A stretch of 64,000 nt of DNA from Myxococcus qinghaiensis (GTDB lineage: Bacteria; Myxococcota; Myxococcia; Myxococcales; Myxococcaceae). The stretch spans positions 62,001 to 126,000 of the forward strand of contig NZ_JAKCFA010000023.1 of the NCBI RefSeq assembly GCF_024198215.1. Reading direction: 5' to 3'. The notes beneath the pieces were generated by a model, which made no database searches, had not been told where the DNA came from, and worked only from the letters and a program-made list of their open reading frames with translations. Shown piece after piece: positions 43,237 through 51,097 of this stretch (position 1 is the stretch's first letter; every line of letters begins with the position of its first letter). The translations under genes and the position numbers were made by a program.

Positions 43237-44202
43237 ATGCTCCGTTACCGCGCCGACATTCGAACCCTCCTCTGGTGCCTGGCGATGGCCGTGGTGGCCC
43301 TCTCGATGTACGCGGCCCCCGCGCTCATCCCCTACCTGTGCCCGCTCGCGTGCTACCTGGCGCTGTCCGCGGGCGTCATCGCCCACAACCACAACCACTG
43401 CCCCACCTTCCGCAACCGGAAGATGAACGAGGCGATGGGCATGTGGCTGTCGTTGTTCTACGGCTACCCCACCTTCGTGTGGATTCCGACGCACAACCTC
43501 AACCACCACAAGTTCGTGAACAAGGCGGGCGACGCCACCATCACCTGGCGCTACTCGAAGAAGCACAACTTCCTCGTCGCCTTCCTCTTCCCCTTCGTCT
43601 CCACGTACTGGCAGCAGGAGCCGACGAAGGCCTTCATCGAGAAGGCGCGCACGCGCAACCGCGCCCTGTTCCGCCAAATCGTCCTCCAGTACGTCGTCTG
43701 GGGCGGCACGCACGCGGCGCTCGTCGCGCTGGCCATCTACCTGCACGGCATCGCGGGCGGCCTGCGCATCTGGGCCTTCGCGTTCCTGATTCCGGCCTTC
43801 TTCTCGCTGTGGACCATCATGTTCTTCAACTACATCCAGCACGTCCACTCGGACCCCTGGAGCGAGCACGACCACAGCCGCAGCTTCACCGGCCGCCTCA
43901 TCAACTTCTTCCTCTTCAACAACGGCCTGCACGCCGTCCACCACGAGACGCCGGGCCTGCACTGGAGCCTCCTGCCCCAGGCCCACGCGAAAATCGCGGC
44001 GGACATCGACCCGGAGCTCAAGCCCGTCAGCTTCTTCGGCTGGTGCTTCCGCTCCTACGTGCTGGCGCCCTTCTTCCCCCGCTTCGGCACGAAGCAGGTG
44101 GGCCGTGCCCCGTATGACCCGCCCGCGGGTGGCACCGTCGACGTGTCCTTCGGCGACGAGCTGCAGGCGGTGGACTCCGGAGTGAACGTCGCGCGCGTCT
44201 GA
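43237..44202 (+). CDS. Membrane fatty acid desaturase (Des7-like)
   Basis: 321 residues with four to six membrane helices and the three histidine boxes of membrane desaturases: HNHNH (about residue 51), HNLNHH (about 88) and HAVHHE (about 233). It likely adds a double bond to acyl chains in membrane lipids using a di-iron centre. It follows cheB by 127 bases on the same strand, so it may belong to the chemosensory operon or have its own promoter. In my memory of M. xanthus, a desaturase gene closes the che7 cluster, so this looks like the same arrangement. It has an unusual Tyr/Trp-rich C-terminal part but no missing motif. Confidence 0.88.
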   Translation: MLRYRADIRTLLWCLAMAVVALSMYAAPALIPYLCPLACYLALSAGVIAHNHNHCPTFRNRKMNEAMGMWLSLFYGYPTFVWIPTHNLNHHKFVNKAGDATITWRYSKKHNFLVAFLFPFVSTYWQQEPTKAFIEKARTRNRALFRQIVLQYVVWGGTHAALVALAIYLHGIAGGLRIWAFAFLIPAFFSLWTIMFFNYIQHVHSDPWSEHDHSRSFTGRLINFFLFNNGLHAVHHETPGLHWSLLPQAHAKIAADIDPELKPVSFFGWCFRSYVLAPFFPRFGTKQVGRAPYDPPAGGTVDVSFGDELQAVDSGVNVARV

Positions 44203-44207
44203 CGCAC

Positions 44208-44223
44208 CCGCACACGTGTGCGG
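44208..44223 (+). terminator. Palindromic hairpin after the desaturase
   Basis: Perfect 16-base palindrome ccgcacacgtgtgcgg, 6 bases past the stop, followed by a T-rich run (ctgtgtgtgtctttgtcttg). It can form a six-base-pair stem with a tetraloop. It fits an intrinsic terminator for the chemosensory/desaturase transcript. Confidence 0.55.
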
Positions 44224-44362
44224 CCTGTGTGTGTCTTTGTCTTGTATTCCCCATCTCTCCCTGGAATCTGACCAGGGGGAGTATTCGCCATGTGGCTGAT
44301 TCTCGTATCTCGCGGTCAGAGGTACGGGCGGGCTGGGGGGGAAGCAGACACGGAGGCACCAC

Positions 44363-45484
44363 ATGAGGATGGCCCCAGGCCCTGTCCGACCTATCACCCG
44401 CGAGGCGCCGCCTTCGCCCCGGGTGCTGTGGGTGGGGGTGGCGGGGGAGGCGTGGCTGGCCCTGTCGCGCGCGGCCCGGGCGCTGGGCTGTGAGCCGGTG
44501 CAGGCGTCGCTGCCCGGCGCGGTGAGCCTGGAGCTGTCGCGCGCGCGTCCCCGGCTGGTGCTGGTGCACTGGCGCCAGGTCCAGGAGCGAGGCCCCGGAG
44601 GGCTCAGCGGCCTCAAGGCCCGCGTGGGCGCGTCGGGTGCGCCCGTCATCCTGGTGGCGGAGCCGGAGACGCCCGCCGAGGTGCTGGAGGCCGCGGACGC
44701 CGAGGGCATCGAAGACTGTCTGTTGACGCCGGTGGGTGAGGCGGCGGTGCGGGCTCGACTGTCGGCGCTGCTGGGCGCGCGGGTGCTCCCCGCCGCGAGC
44801 GAGCGCTACAGCCCCCGCGTGGTGTTGCTGGCCGGAGCGGGCGGCGCGCGCACGTGGGCGGGGCTGGGCTCGCTCCTGGAGGTGTCTGGCCACCACCTGC
44901 TGTACAGCGCCACGGTGGAGGGCGCGGCCGCGCGGGTGGAGGAGCACGGCGCCGCGCCCCACCTGCTCGTCGTCGTGGGGGACGGGGCGTGGGGTGGCGT
45001 GTGGGCGCGCGCGGGCGCTGTCGCCCGCTCGTTGCTGGAGGGTGTGCCCTCGCTGACGGTGACGCCAGCGGAGAGCGGGCGCGGGGCGGTGACGCTCCTG
45101 CCGCGCATCCACTCCATGCTGGGCCGGGAGGGCGCGTCGCTGCGGGTGGAGGAGCGGGTGCCCTTCTGCTGCCCCGTCGAGTTCTGCGAGAGCGGCCCGC
45201 AGGGGCTGGCGTGGACGTCGGGCGTGTCCTTCGCGCTGAGCCCCGGGGGCCTCTTCGTGCGCACGCTGGTGCCCGCTCGGCCCGGCTCGTCGGTGACGCT
45301 GCGCATCCACCTGCCCACCACGGGCGAGCGGCTGGAGTCCCACGGCGTGGTGGCGTGGGCCAATCCCTATGTGCCGCGCGAAGGGCTGTGTTTTCCCCAT
45401 GGCATGGGTGTGCGGTTCCTGGGCATGGGCCCGCCGCGGTTGATGCACCTGCGCCAGCTCTGTCAGGCCACGGCCTCGCCCTGA
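44363..45484 (+). CDS. Two degenerate receiver-like domains plus PilZ domain
   Basis: 373 residues from ATG 44363, with GGAGG six bases upstream. Residues 20-140 and 150-265 look like receiver folds by strand/helix pattern (RVLWVGVAGEAWLALSRAARALGCEPV; VVLLAGAGGARTWAGLGSLLEVSGHHLL). The first has His where the phosphoacceptor Asp should be (LVLVHWRQ) and Thr for the Lys; the second has an Asp only in a doubtful place. The C-terminal part (VPFCCPVEF, GVSFALSPGGLFVRTLVPARPGSSVTLRIHLP, GVRFLGMGP) is a PilZ domain of the type named after myxobacteria (TIGR02266). The RxxxR c-di-GMP motif is not obvious. It may act in motility or polysaccharide control. Confidence 0.7.
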   Translation: MRMAPGPVRPITREAPPSPRVLWVGVAGEAWLALSRAARALGCEPVQASLPGAVSLELSRARPRLVLVHWRQVQERGPGGLSGLKARVGASGAPVILVAEPETPAEVLEAADAEGIEDCLLTPVGEAAVRARLSALLGARVLPAASERYSPRVVLLAGAGGARTWAGLGSLLEVSGHHLLYSATVEGAAARVEEHGAAPHLLVVVGDGAWGGVWARAGAVARSLLEGVPSLTVTPAESGRGAVTLLPRIHSMLGREGASLRVEERVPFCCPVEFCESGPQGLAWTSGVSFALSPGGLFVRTLVPARPGSSVTLRIHLPTTGERLESHGVVAWANPYVPREGLCFPHGMGVRFLGMGPPRLMHLRQLCQATASP

Positions 45485-45520
45485 GGGCCGAGGCTCCGCT
45501 CGCTCCGGAGGTGCTTCGTC

Positions 45521-45916
45521 ATGCGGCGCAAGAAGGTCCTCCTCGTCGATGACTCGCACACGGTGCTGATGCTGCACCGGATGATGATGGTGGAGCGCGG
45601 CTTCGAGACGCTCATCGCCCGCGACGGGCTGGAGGCGCTGGAGCGCGTGCGGGACGAGGCGCCGGACCTCGTCGTGCTCGACATCCTGATGCCGAACCTG
45701 GACGGCCTGGAGACGTGCCGGGCGCTGCGCGAGCGCGAGCCCACGCGCCACACGCCCATCATCCTGTGCAGCACGCGGATGGAGCCGGACTGCGTGCAGG
45801 CGGGCTTCGAGAGCGGCTGCACCGACTACCTCACCAAGCCCTTCGCGGGCTCGGAGCTGGCGGCGCTCCTGAATCGCTACTTGGGCTCGGAGCGGGGCAC
45901 GCGCGGCGGGGGCTGA
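45521..45916 (+). CDS. Single-domain response regulator
   Basis: 131 residues from ATG 45521, with ggagg upstream. Receiver motifs: VDDSHTVLM, Asp in LVVLDILMPNLDGL, Thr or Ser in ILCSTRME and Lys in YLTKPFAG. It lies 36 bases after the PilZ gene and may be in one operon with it. Its 3' end overlaps the last 40 bases of the convergent kinase gene. Confidence 0.88.
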   Translation: MRRKKVLLVDDSHTVLMLHRMMMVERGFETLIARDGLEALERVRDEAPDLVVLDILMPNLDGLETCRALREREPTRHTPIILCSTRMEPDCVQAGFESGCTDYLTKPFAGSELAALLNRYLGSERGTRGGG

Positions 45917-47397
45917 CCGGGAGGCCGCGCCGGCAGCGAGCGGCGGGGCAGCGTCACCATGAACGTCGTGCCCTCCTCCTCGGTGGAGCTGACCTCGATT
46001 CCACCGCCGTGCGCCTGGACGATTTCCCGGACGATGTAGAGGCCCAGGCCGTAGCTCATCTTCAGCGTGCGCGTCGTCTGCGGGCCGCTGCGGAAGGGCT
46101 CGAAGAGGTGGGGCAGCAGGTGCGCGGGGATGGGGCGCCCGCCGTTGTGCACCTCCAGCACCAGCTTGTTGGCCCGAGCCACGCGCGCCACCAGCTTCAC
46201 GGGCGTGTCCGCGGGGCCGAACTTCAGCGCGTTCTCCAGGAGGTTCGAGGCCACCTGTCCCAGCCGGTCCGGGTCCCACATGCCCTGGGTGTTGCCCTTG
46301 TGCTCCACCTCGATGACGCGGTCGGGGTAGGCCACGCGGAACTCGTGGGCCACGCGCTCCACCAGGTCCTTGAGGTCCACCGGCCGGGGCTCAATCGCCA
46401 CGCCGCCCATCAGCCGCGTGCGCGTGAAGTCCAGGAGCAGGCGGGTGAGCCGCTCGATGCGCACCGCCGCGGTGGCGATGCGCTGGCTGGTGCGCCGGGC
46501 GTCCTCGGCCGTGCCGGACTCCGCCATGACGCGAGACCAGTTCATGATGGCGCCCAGCGGGCTGCGGATGTCGTGGCTGACGATGCCCATCAGCTGCTCC
46601 TGGAACTCGGAGTGCCGACGCGCCTCTTCCTCCGCCCACTTGCGCTGGGTGATGTCGCGGCTGATGCCGAACAGGCCCACCACCTTGCCCTCCGCGTCCC
46701 GCAGCACGCCCTTGGTGGACAGCCACACGCGGGGGCCCTCGACGCCCGGCTGGCCGTCCTCGTAGGTGACGGTGCGGCCGAAGGCGAGCACCTCCCTGTC
46801 GTTGGCGGCGTTGACGCGGGCGACTTCGGGCGGGAACAGCTCGTGGTCCGTGCGGCCCACCATCTGCGCGACTTCGTAGCCCACCGCGCGCGCGCCGGCC
46901 TGGTTGATGAGCTGGTAGCGGCCCTCCAAGTCCTTCGTGTAGACGGCGTCCGTCGTGCCCTCGTGGATGGCGCGGAACACCTCGCTGGCGCGCCGCAGCT
47001 CCTCGCGCACCCGGTGCTCTCCGGTGATGTCGCGGCAGTGCACCAGCAGGCCCCCGGGCACCGCGCGCGCGCGCACGTCGAAGCACAGCTCCCGGTCCGG
47101 CCACTCGTGCTCGAAGCGCGCGGCGGCCTGCTGGGTGGCGGGCTGCTCGAAGCGCAGGTGCTGGCGCAGCTCCAGCAGGCCAGGGCACGCGCGGCGCACG
47201 TCGTCACCAGGGCCGGCGGCGCCGTCCAGCAGCTCCACCATGCGCGGGCTGACGTAGGTGAAGCGCCACGCGGCGTCGAGCGTGAAGAAGGCGTCCGGCA
47301 GTCCCTCCAGGAGCGCATGGAGCGGTACGCCGGACGCCTCGGATGTCGCGGGCGGGGCCGGGGGACGCTGGCGCTTCTTGGCGGGGGTGGGGGGCAT
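45877..47397 (-). CDS. Two-PAS sensor histidine kinase, soluble
   Basis: 506 residues from ATG 47397. Two PAS domains are seen: residues 25-130 (LLEGLPDAFFTLDAAWRFTYVSPRMVELLDG, ending LLVHCRDITGEHR) and 135-255 (RAIHEGTTDAVYTKDLEGRYQLINQAGARAVGY, ending VVGLFGISRDITQRKWAEEEA). The H-box is MGIVSHDIRSPLGAIMNWS, then NLLENALKFG, a degenerate D-box (HNGGRP) and GLGLYIVREIVQ. The N-terminal region is Pro-rich. It has no membrane helices and senses a cytosolic ligand. It faces the receiver gene, which it could phosphorylate. Confidence 0.85.
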   Translation of the reverse strand: MPPTPAKKRQRPPAPPATSEASGVPLHALLEGLPDAFFTLDAAWRFTYVSPRMVELLDGAAGPGDDVRRACPGLLELRQHLRFEQPATQQAAARFEHEWPDRELCFDVRARAVPGGLLVHCRDITGEHRVREELRRASEVFRAIHEGTTDAVYTKDLEGRYQLINQAGARAVGYEVAQMVGRTDHELFPPEVARVNAANDREVLAFGRTVTYEDGQPGVEGPRVWLSTKGVLRDAEGKVVGLFGISRDITQRKWAEEEARRHSEFQEQLMGIVSHDIRSPLGAIMNWSRVMAESGTAEDARRTSQRIATAAVRIERLTRLLLDFTRTRLMGGVAIEPRPVDLKDLVERVAHEFRVAYPDRVIEVEHKGNTQGMWDPDRLGQVASNLLENALKFGPADTPVKLVARVARANKLVLEVHNGGRPIPAHLLPHLFEPFRSGPQTTRTLKMSYGLGLYIVREIVQAHGGGIEVSSTEEEGTTFMVTLPRRSLPARPPGQPPPRVPRSEPK

Positions 47398-47455
47398 GCG
47401 TCGTGGGGTTTCGCGGGAGGCCAGGGTCCAGGGGTGAGCGGAGCGGGATGGGCCG

Positions 47456-47653
47456 TCAGCCCGTGGGCGGACGGTCCGGCGCGTTCCCTGGCGCCCATGG
47501 GGGAGCGCCTGGCGTGCGAAGCCGTCGCGGCGCGGCCCCTGTCGCCCGGACGCGAGCGAAGGGCGCCACTGGCGCGGGGGCGCTTCGTGCTTCCGCGTGG
47601 GCCGATGCACGGAAGGGGGCGAGGATGAGGGCTGCGGTGAGGCGGAGGCGCAT
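47456..47653 (-). CDS. Possible small secreted peptide
   Basis: 65 residues from ATG 47653. The start MRLRLTAALILAPFRASAHA looks like a signal peptide, and the rest is Pro/Arg/Ala-rich. It lies on the same strand upstream of the kinase. Composition in high-G+C DNA can mimic this, so it is only a candidate. Confidence 0.25.
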   Translation of the reverse strand: MRLRLTAALILAPFRASAHAEARSAPAPVAPFARVRATGAAPRRLRTPGAPPWAPGNAPDRPPTG

Positions 47654-47923
47654 CCGGGCTGAACCATACCCCGCTCGCCGTCTCCCGCGAGCGGCCCCTG
47701 GAGTCTCACCCCCTTGCTCGGCGCATTCCGGGGGTTGGAGGGCCTCCGGCTGCAACTCGAACGGATGAATGCGCTCCAGGTGAATACGGGTTCAGATAGC
47801 CTGGAAAATCGAGCTGACCTGGGATGTACCGCTTTGGACTCGAGTCCAGGAGACCCGGCAGGTGGGCTGGCCGGGGCTCGGGGGCGGGGCGGGCCCGTCT
47901 GGGGACTCCACCCCGGCGGTGGC
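47654..47923. other. Non-coding region with a 14-base palindrome
   Basis: No gene is seen. A perfect palindrome tggactcgagtcca spans 47835-47848. It could be an operator or a small hairpin, since it lies downstream of the antiporter stop and upstream of the small ORF. G-rich runs (gctcgggggcggggcgggcc) follow it. Confidence 0.4.
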
Positions 47924-49708
47924 TCAGGCGGACTTCTTGGCCTCGGCGTCGTCCTGTTCGAAGAGGCTCTCCAGCTCCTTTCGGGCGCGGGCGGCGGCCT
48001 CCACCAGCTTCTGCTCATCGCGGTGGAAGTGGGCCGACTCGCGCAGGAGCTTCTCGTCGTGCTCCCTCAGGCGCTCCATGACGCGGTGGCTCTCGGAGAA
48101 GGTGAGGCCCATCGTCTGGAGGATGTCGCCGCCCATCTCGATGCTGCCGGCGAGCGTCTCGCGCATGACGTGCTCGATGCCCAGGTCCAGCAGGCGGTAG
48201 GCGTGCGTCCGGTTGCGGGCGCGGGCGAAGATGGTGAGGTGGGGGAAGTGCTCCTTCACCGTCTGGGCGGTGCGCATGGAGGCCTCGACGTCGTCGATGG
48301 CGAGCACGAAGACGCGGGCCTTGTCGGCGCGCGCGGCGCGCAGCAAGTCCAACCGGGAGGCGTCGCCGTAGAACACCTGGCTGCCGAAGCGCTTCATGAA
48401 GTCGATGTGCTCGGGGCTGGCGTCAATCGCGGTGAAGGTGATGCGCTTGGCGCGCAGCAGGCGGCCGACGACCTGACCCACGCGGCCGAAGCCGGCGATG
48501 ATGACGGGGTGGTCCTCGTCGGGGGCGACGTCGTACTCGCGGGCCTTCGTCTTCTTCTGGAAGCGGGGGCGGCCCCAGCGCTCATAGGCGACGTAGAGCA
48601 GCGGCGTGGTGGCCATGGACAGGCCCACGACGACGACGAGCAGGTCCGCCAGCTCCGTGGACATGACGTGGAAGGACACGGCGAGGGCGAAGAGGACGAA
48701 GGCGAACTCGCCGCCCTGGGAGATGACGACGCCCAGGCTGAGCGCCGGCTCGTCCTCCTTGAGGTTGTAGCGTCCCAGGCCGTAGAGCACGGCGCCCTTG
48801 AGCAGGACGAGGCCGACGACGAGGCCGGTGATGAGCCCGGGGCGCTCGATGATGAGGCCCAGGTTCACGCTCATGCCCACGGCGATGAAGAACAGGCCGA
48901 GCAAGAGGCCCTTGAAGGGCTCGATGTCGGCCTCGAGCTCGTGGCGGTACTCGGACTCGGACAGGAGCACGCCGGCGAGGAACGCGCCCAGGGCCATGGA
49001 GAGGCCCACGGCGTTGAGGAGGGCGGCGGTGCCGACGACGACGAGCAGCGCGGTGGCGGTGAAGAGCTCCTGGCTGTGGAAGGACGCGACGGCGCGGAAG
49101 AGCGGGCGCAGGAGGAAGCGGCCGGAGAGCACGACGCTGACGAGGACGACGAGCACCTTGAAGCCGGTGCGCCAGCCGGGCTCGGCGGAGGCGGCGTCCG
49201 TGTGGCCGAGCAGGGGGAGCAGGGCCAGGAGGGGAATGACGGCCAGGTCCTGGAAGAGGAGGATGCCGAAGGCGAGCCGGCCGTAGCCGGTGGTGAGCTG
49301 GTTGCGCTCGGCGAGGAGCTGGAGGGCGAAGGCGGTGGAGGAGAGGGACAGGCCGAAGCCGGCGATGACGGCGGTGCCCAGCGGCAGTCCGAAGAGGAAG
49401 CAGGCGGTGGCGAGCAGCGCGCCGGAGATGAGCACCTGGGCGCCGCCCATGCCGAAGACGGAGTGGCGCAGGTTCCACAGGCGGGAGGGCTGCAGCTCCA
49501 GGCCGATGACGAACAGGAGGAGCACGACGCCCAGCTCGGAGAAGTGGAGGACGTTCTCCACATCGCCGATGAGCTGGGCGCCGGAGGGGCCGATGATGGC
49601 GCCGGCCACCAGGTAGCCGAGCACCGAGCCCAGTCCGAGCCGCTTGAACAGCGGAACCGACACCACCGCGGCACCCAGGAACACCAGCGCCTGATGCAGG
49701 AAGGACAT
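47924..49708 (-). CDS. CPA2-family cation/proton antiporter (KefB/C type) with TrkA-N domain
   Basis: 594 residues from ATG 49708. Residues 1-380 hold 12-13 membrane helices (LVFLGAAVVSVPLF, GSVLGYLVAGAIIGPSG, ELGVVLLLFVIGLELQP). The glycine-rich GLxLxSTAFALQLL and FQDLAVIPLLALLP motifs are those of KefB/C and related Na+/H+ or K+/H+ antiporters. A cytosolic TrkA-N domain (PVIIAGFGRVGQVVGRLL, GDASRLDLLRAA) binds NAD(H). The C-terminal 80 residues are a coiled coil. It would export K+ or Na+ in exchange for H+ under stress. No KefF or KefG partner lies adjacent. Confidence 0.88.
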   Translation of the reverse strand: MSFLHQALVFLGAAVVSVPLFKRLGLGSVLGYLVAGAIIGPSGAQLIGDVENVLHFSELGVVLLLFVIGLELQPSRLWNLRHSVFGMGGAQVLISGALLATACFLFGLPLGTAVIAGFGLSLSSTAFALQLLAERNQLTTGYGRLAFGILLFQDLAVIPLLALLPLLGHTDAASAEPGWRTGFKVLVVLVSVVLSGRFLLRPLFRAVASFHSQELFTATALLVVVGTAALLNAVGLSMALGAFLAGVLLSESEYRHELEADIEPFKGLLLGLFFIAVGMSVNLGLIIERPGLITGLVVGLVLLKGAVLYGLGRYNLKEDEPALSLGVVISQGGEFAFVLFALAVSFHVMSTELADLLVVVVGLSMATTPLLYVAYERWGRPRFQKKTKAREYDVAPDEDHPVIIAGFGRVGQVVGRLLRAKRITFTAIDASPEHIDFMKRFGSQVFYGDASRLDLLRAARADKARVFVLAIDDVEASMRTAQTVKEHFPHLTIFARARNRTHAYRLLDLGIEHVMRETLAGSIEMGGDILQTMGLTFSESHRVMERLREHDEKLLRESAHFHRDEQKLVEAAARARKELESLFEQDDAEAKKSA

Positions 49709-49906
49709 GCCCCGCTTCCTCGCACGGACGGATGTGGCGGGCAATCCAGCGCGCTGCTTGCCTGGCTTGGTTGGTGTGGTCGTTTGACTACGAAAGGATT
49801 GGGGTGCGGCGCATGTGAAGCCAGACACGCGCCGCCTTGGGGTAGCGCGGGGAATCCGAATCACGGGTGGGACGCCGCGATGTCACGCGGCGTCGCACGA
49901 GTGGGC

Positions 49907-50371
49907 TCAGGAGCAGGGAACCCAAGCGGGGTAATAGACGGTGCTCGACCGGGCTCCCGTGGAGTCGACGACATACATCTTGGGTTTTACGTCGACCTCC
50001 GCGGGGAACGTTTCGCTGGGCTCGTAGCAGCCATAGCTGCGCAGAGTGGTCCCCGGGTTGAAGAGTGAGGTGTAGACCTTGTTGGTGTCGTAACGGAACG
50101 TCTGCTGTCCCCAGTAGAAGGTGTAGGGCGGGACGCCACCGGAGGCCGATGCGACACAGTCGAGGTGTCCAACCGGAGGAGGAGTACAGGTCAAGGACGC
50201 CACAGGGGCCGTCAGGTTGGCACCCAGGGCTTCGGTTCCATTGCCCACCTCCTCGGGGACAGGCTCGCCCGGGCTCGACTCCAGTTCAGGCGCGCCACCA
50301 CAGGCGGTCAGCGACAGGCTTGCGGCAAGGACAGCGACAAGGCTCCGGCGACGAATCACAGAGTATGGCAT
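49907..50371 (-). CDS. Small lipoprotein of unknown function
   Basis: 154 residues from ATG 50371 with GGAGG upstream. Lipobox LTAC. The mature protein has a Glu/Pro-rich stretch, then two cysteine pairs (LTCTPPPVGHLDCVAS; YGCYEPSETF) and VVDSTGARSSTVYYPAWVPC. It resembles an Ig-like or PKD-like beta domain with a YGC disulphide. Many myxobacterial lipoproteins have this layout. Its role is unknown; it is the first gene beside the type VI secretion island on the same strand. Confidence 0.7.
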   Translation of the reverse strand: MPYSVIRRRSLVAVLAASLSLTACGGAPELESSPGEPVPEEVGNGTEALGANLTAPVASLTCTPPPVGHLDCVASASGGVPPYTFYWGQQTFRYDTNKVYTSLFNPGTTLRSYGCYEPSETFPAEVDVKPKMYVVDSTGARSSTVYYPAWVPCS

Positions 50372-50535
50372 TGTGGGTCCTCCAGGGATGGAAGGACTAT
50401 GCCTGATCGCTGTGTCTGGGAATAGTCGAGTCAGGAATGACATGCGGAGGAAGCCCTGCTGCTCGTCAGGGAATGGCTCCAACTCTCCCGTGCGTGAACG
50501 GGGCACCGCTCGTCGCAGGTGCCCCGAAGGCGCCA

Positions 50536-50625
50536 TTACGGGCAGAGGGCGATGGTGCAGTACGGCGGCAAGCCCCCTGCCTGGTAGCGGCAGTTCTGGT
50601 TGTCGCGACAATACGCGCTGAGTCA
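50536..50625 (-). pseudogene. Cysteine-rich C-terminal fragment without a start
   Basis: The minus-strand reading LSAYCRDNQNCRYQAGG, then LPPYCTIALCP and TAA, has four cysteines in 27 residues and looks like the end of a secreted protein. A stop codon lies directly before it and no start is present. The frame ahead reads VVISGPAPGTSC then stop, which may be the other half of a frameshifted gene. It could also be chance. The 130 bases from 50536 to 50661 lie between the small lipoprotein and the PAAR-like gene. Confidence 0.25.
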
Positions 50626-50661
50626 GCAAGACGTGCCTGGCGCGGGCCCAGAGATGACGAC

Positions 50662-51045
50662 CTACCCCATGGTGTTCTTCTTGTTGTGGAATAGCGGGTC
50701 CCCGAGCCGGCAGACGTTCTTCCCCTCGAACTTCACATCGAACGAGTACAGCATGAATTCCGCGGGCCCCTGGGTCGAACCGCTCACGACACCTCCCCCG
50801 GCGGTCCCAGCCTCATCACCTGATGTCGACTTGTATTGCGCACCCTTCACCATGGGCATCTTGCCATTGACCGTCACCTTCTTCGGTCCCTTGCTCGCAT
50901 CCGAAGACTTGCCGATGTTTGGATAGGGGATGGGCACGGGCCCTCCCGGACTGGGCGTCTTGCATACATCTGGAAAGACGATGCTCTGCCCGCCTCCGTC
51001 CTCTGTCGCAATCCCTCGCCCATTGGCGAAAATCTTGGTTCCCAT
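50662..51045 (-). CDS. DUF4150 PAAR-like protein
   Basis: 127 residues from ATG 51045, preceded by GAGGAG. Family features: MGTKIFANGRGI, VFPDVCKTPSPGGPVPIPYPNIG and the C-terminal FEGKNVCRLGDPLFHN. DUF4150 proteins are PAAR-like tips of the type VI secretion spike; they sharpen VgrG and carry effectors. The full toxin domain is absent, so this is a plain PAAR-like tip. It is the last gene of the DUF6484-HEAT-DUF2169 operon and would pair with VgrG encoded elsewhere. Confidence 0.85.
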   Translation of the reverse strand: MGTKIFANGRGIATEDGGGQSIVFPDVCKTPSPGGPVPIPYPNIGKSSDASKGPKKVTVNGKMPMVKGAQYKSTSGDEAGTAGGGVVSGSTQGPAEFMLYSFDVKFEGKNVCRLGDPLFHNKKNTMG

Positions 51046-51097
51046 CCAGTTCTCCTCGGGTGTTGCCGTCCGCATCGCCAGGCATGGACATGCCGGG

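Noticed and set aside
47714-50068. A 784-codon plus-strand frame over the antiporter
   Set aside because: Glu/Gly/Ala/His-rich antisense of a membrane protein; the minus strand has clear antiporter and TrkA-N motifs.
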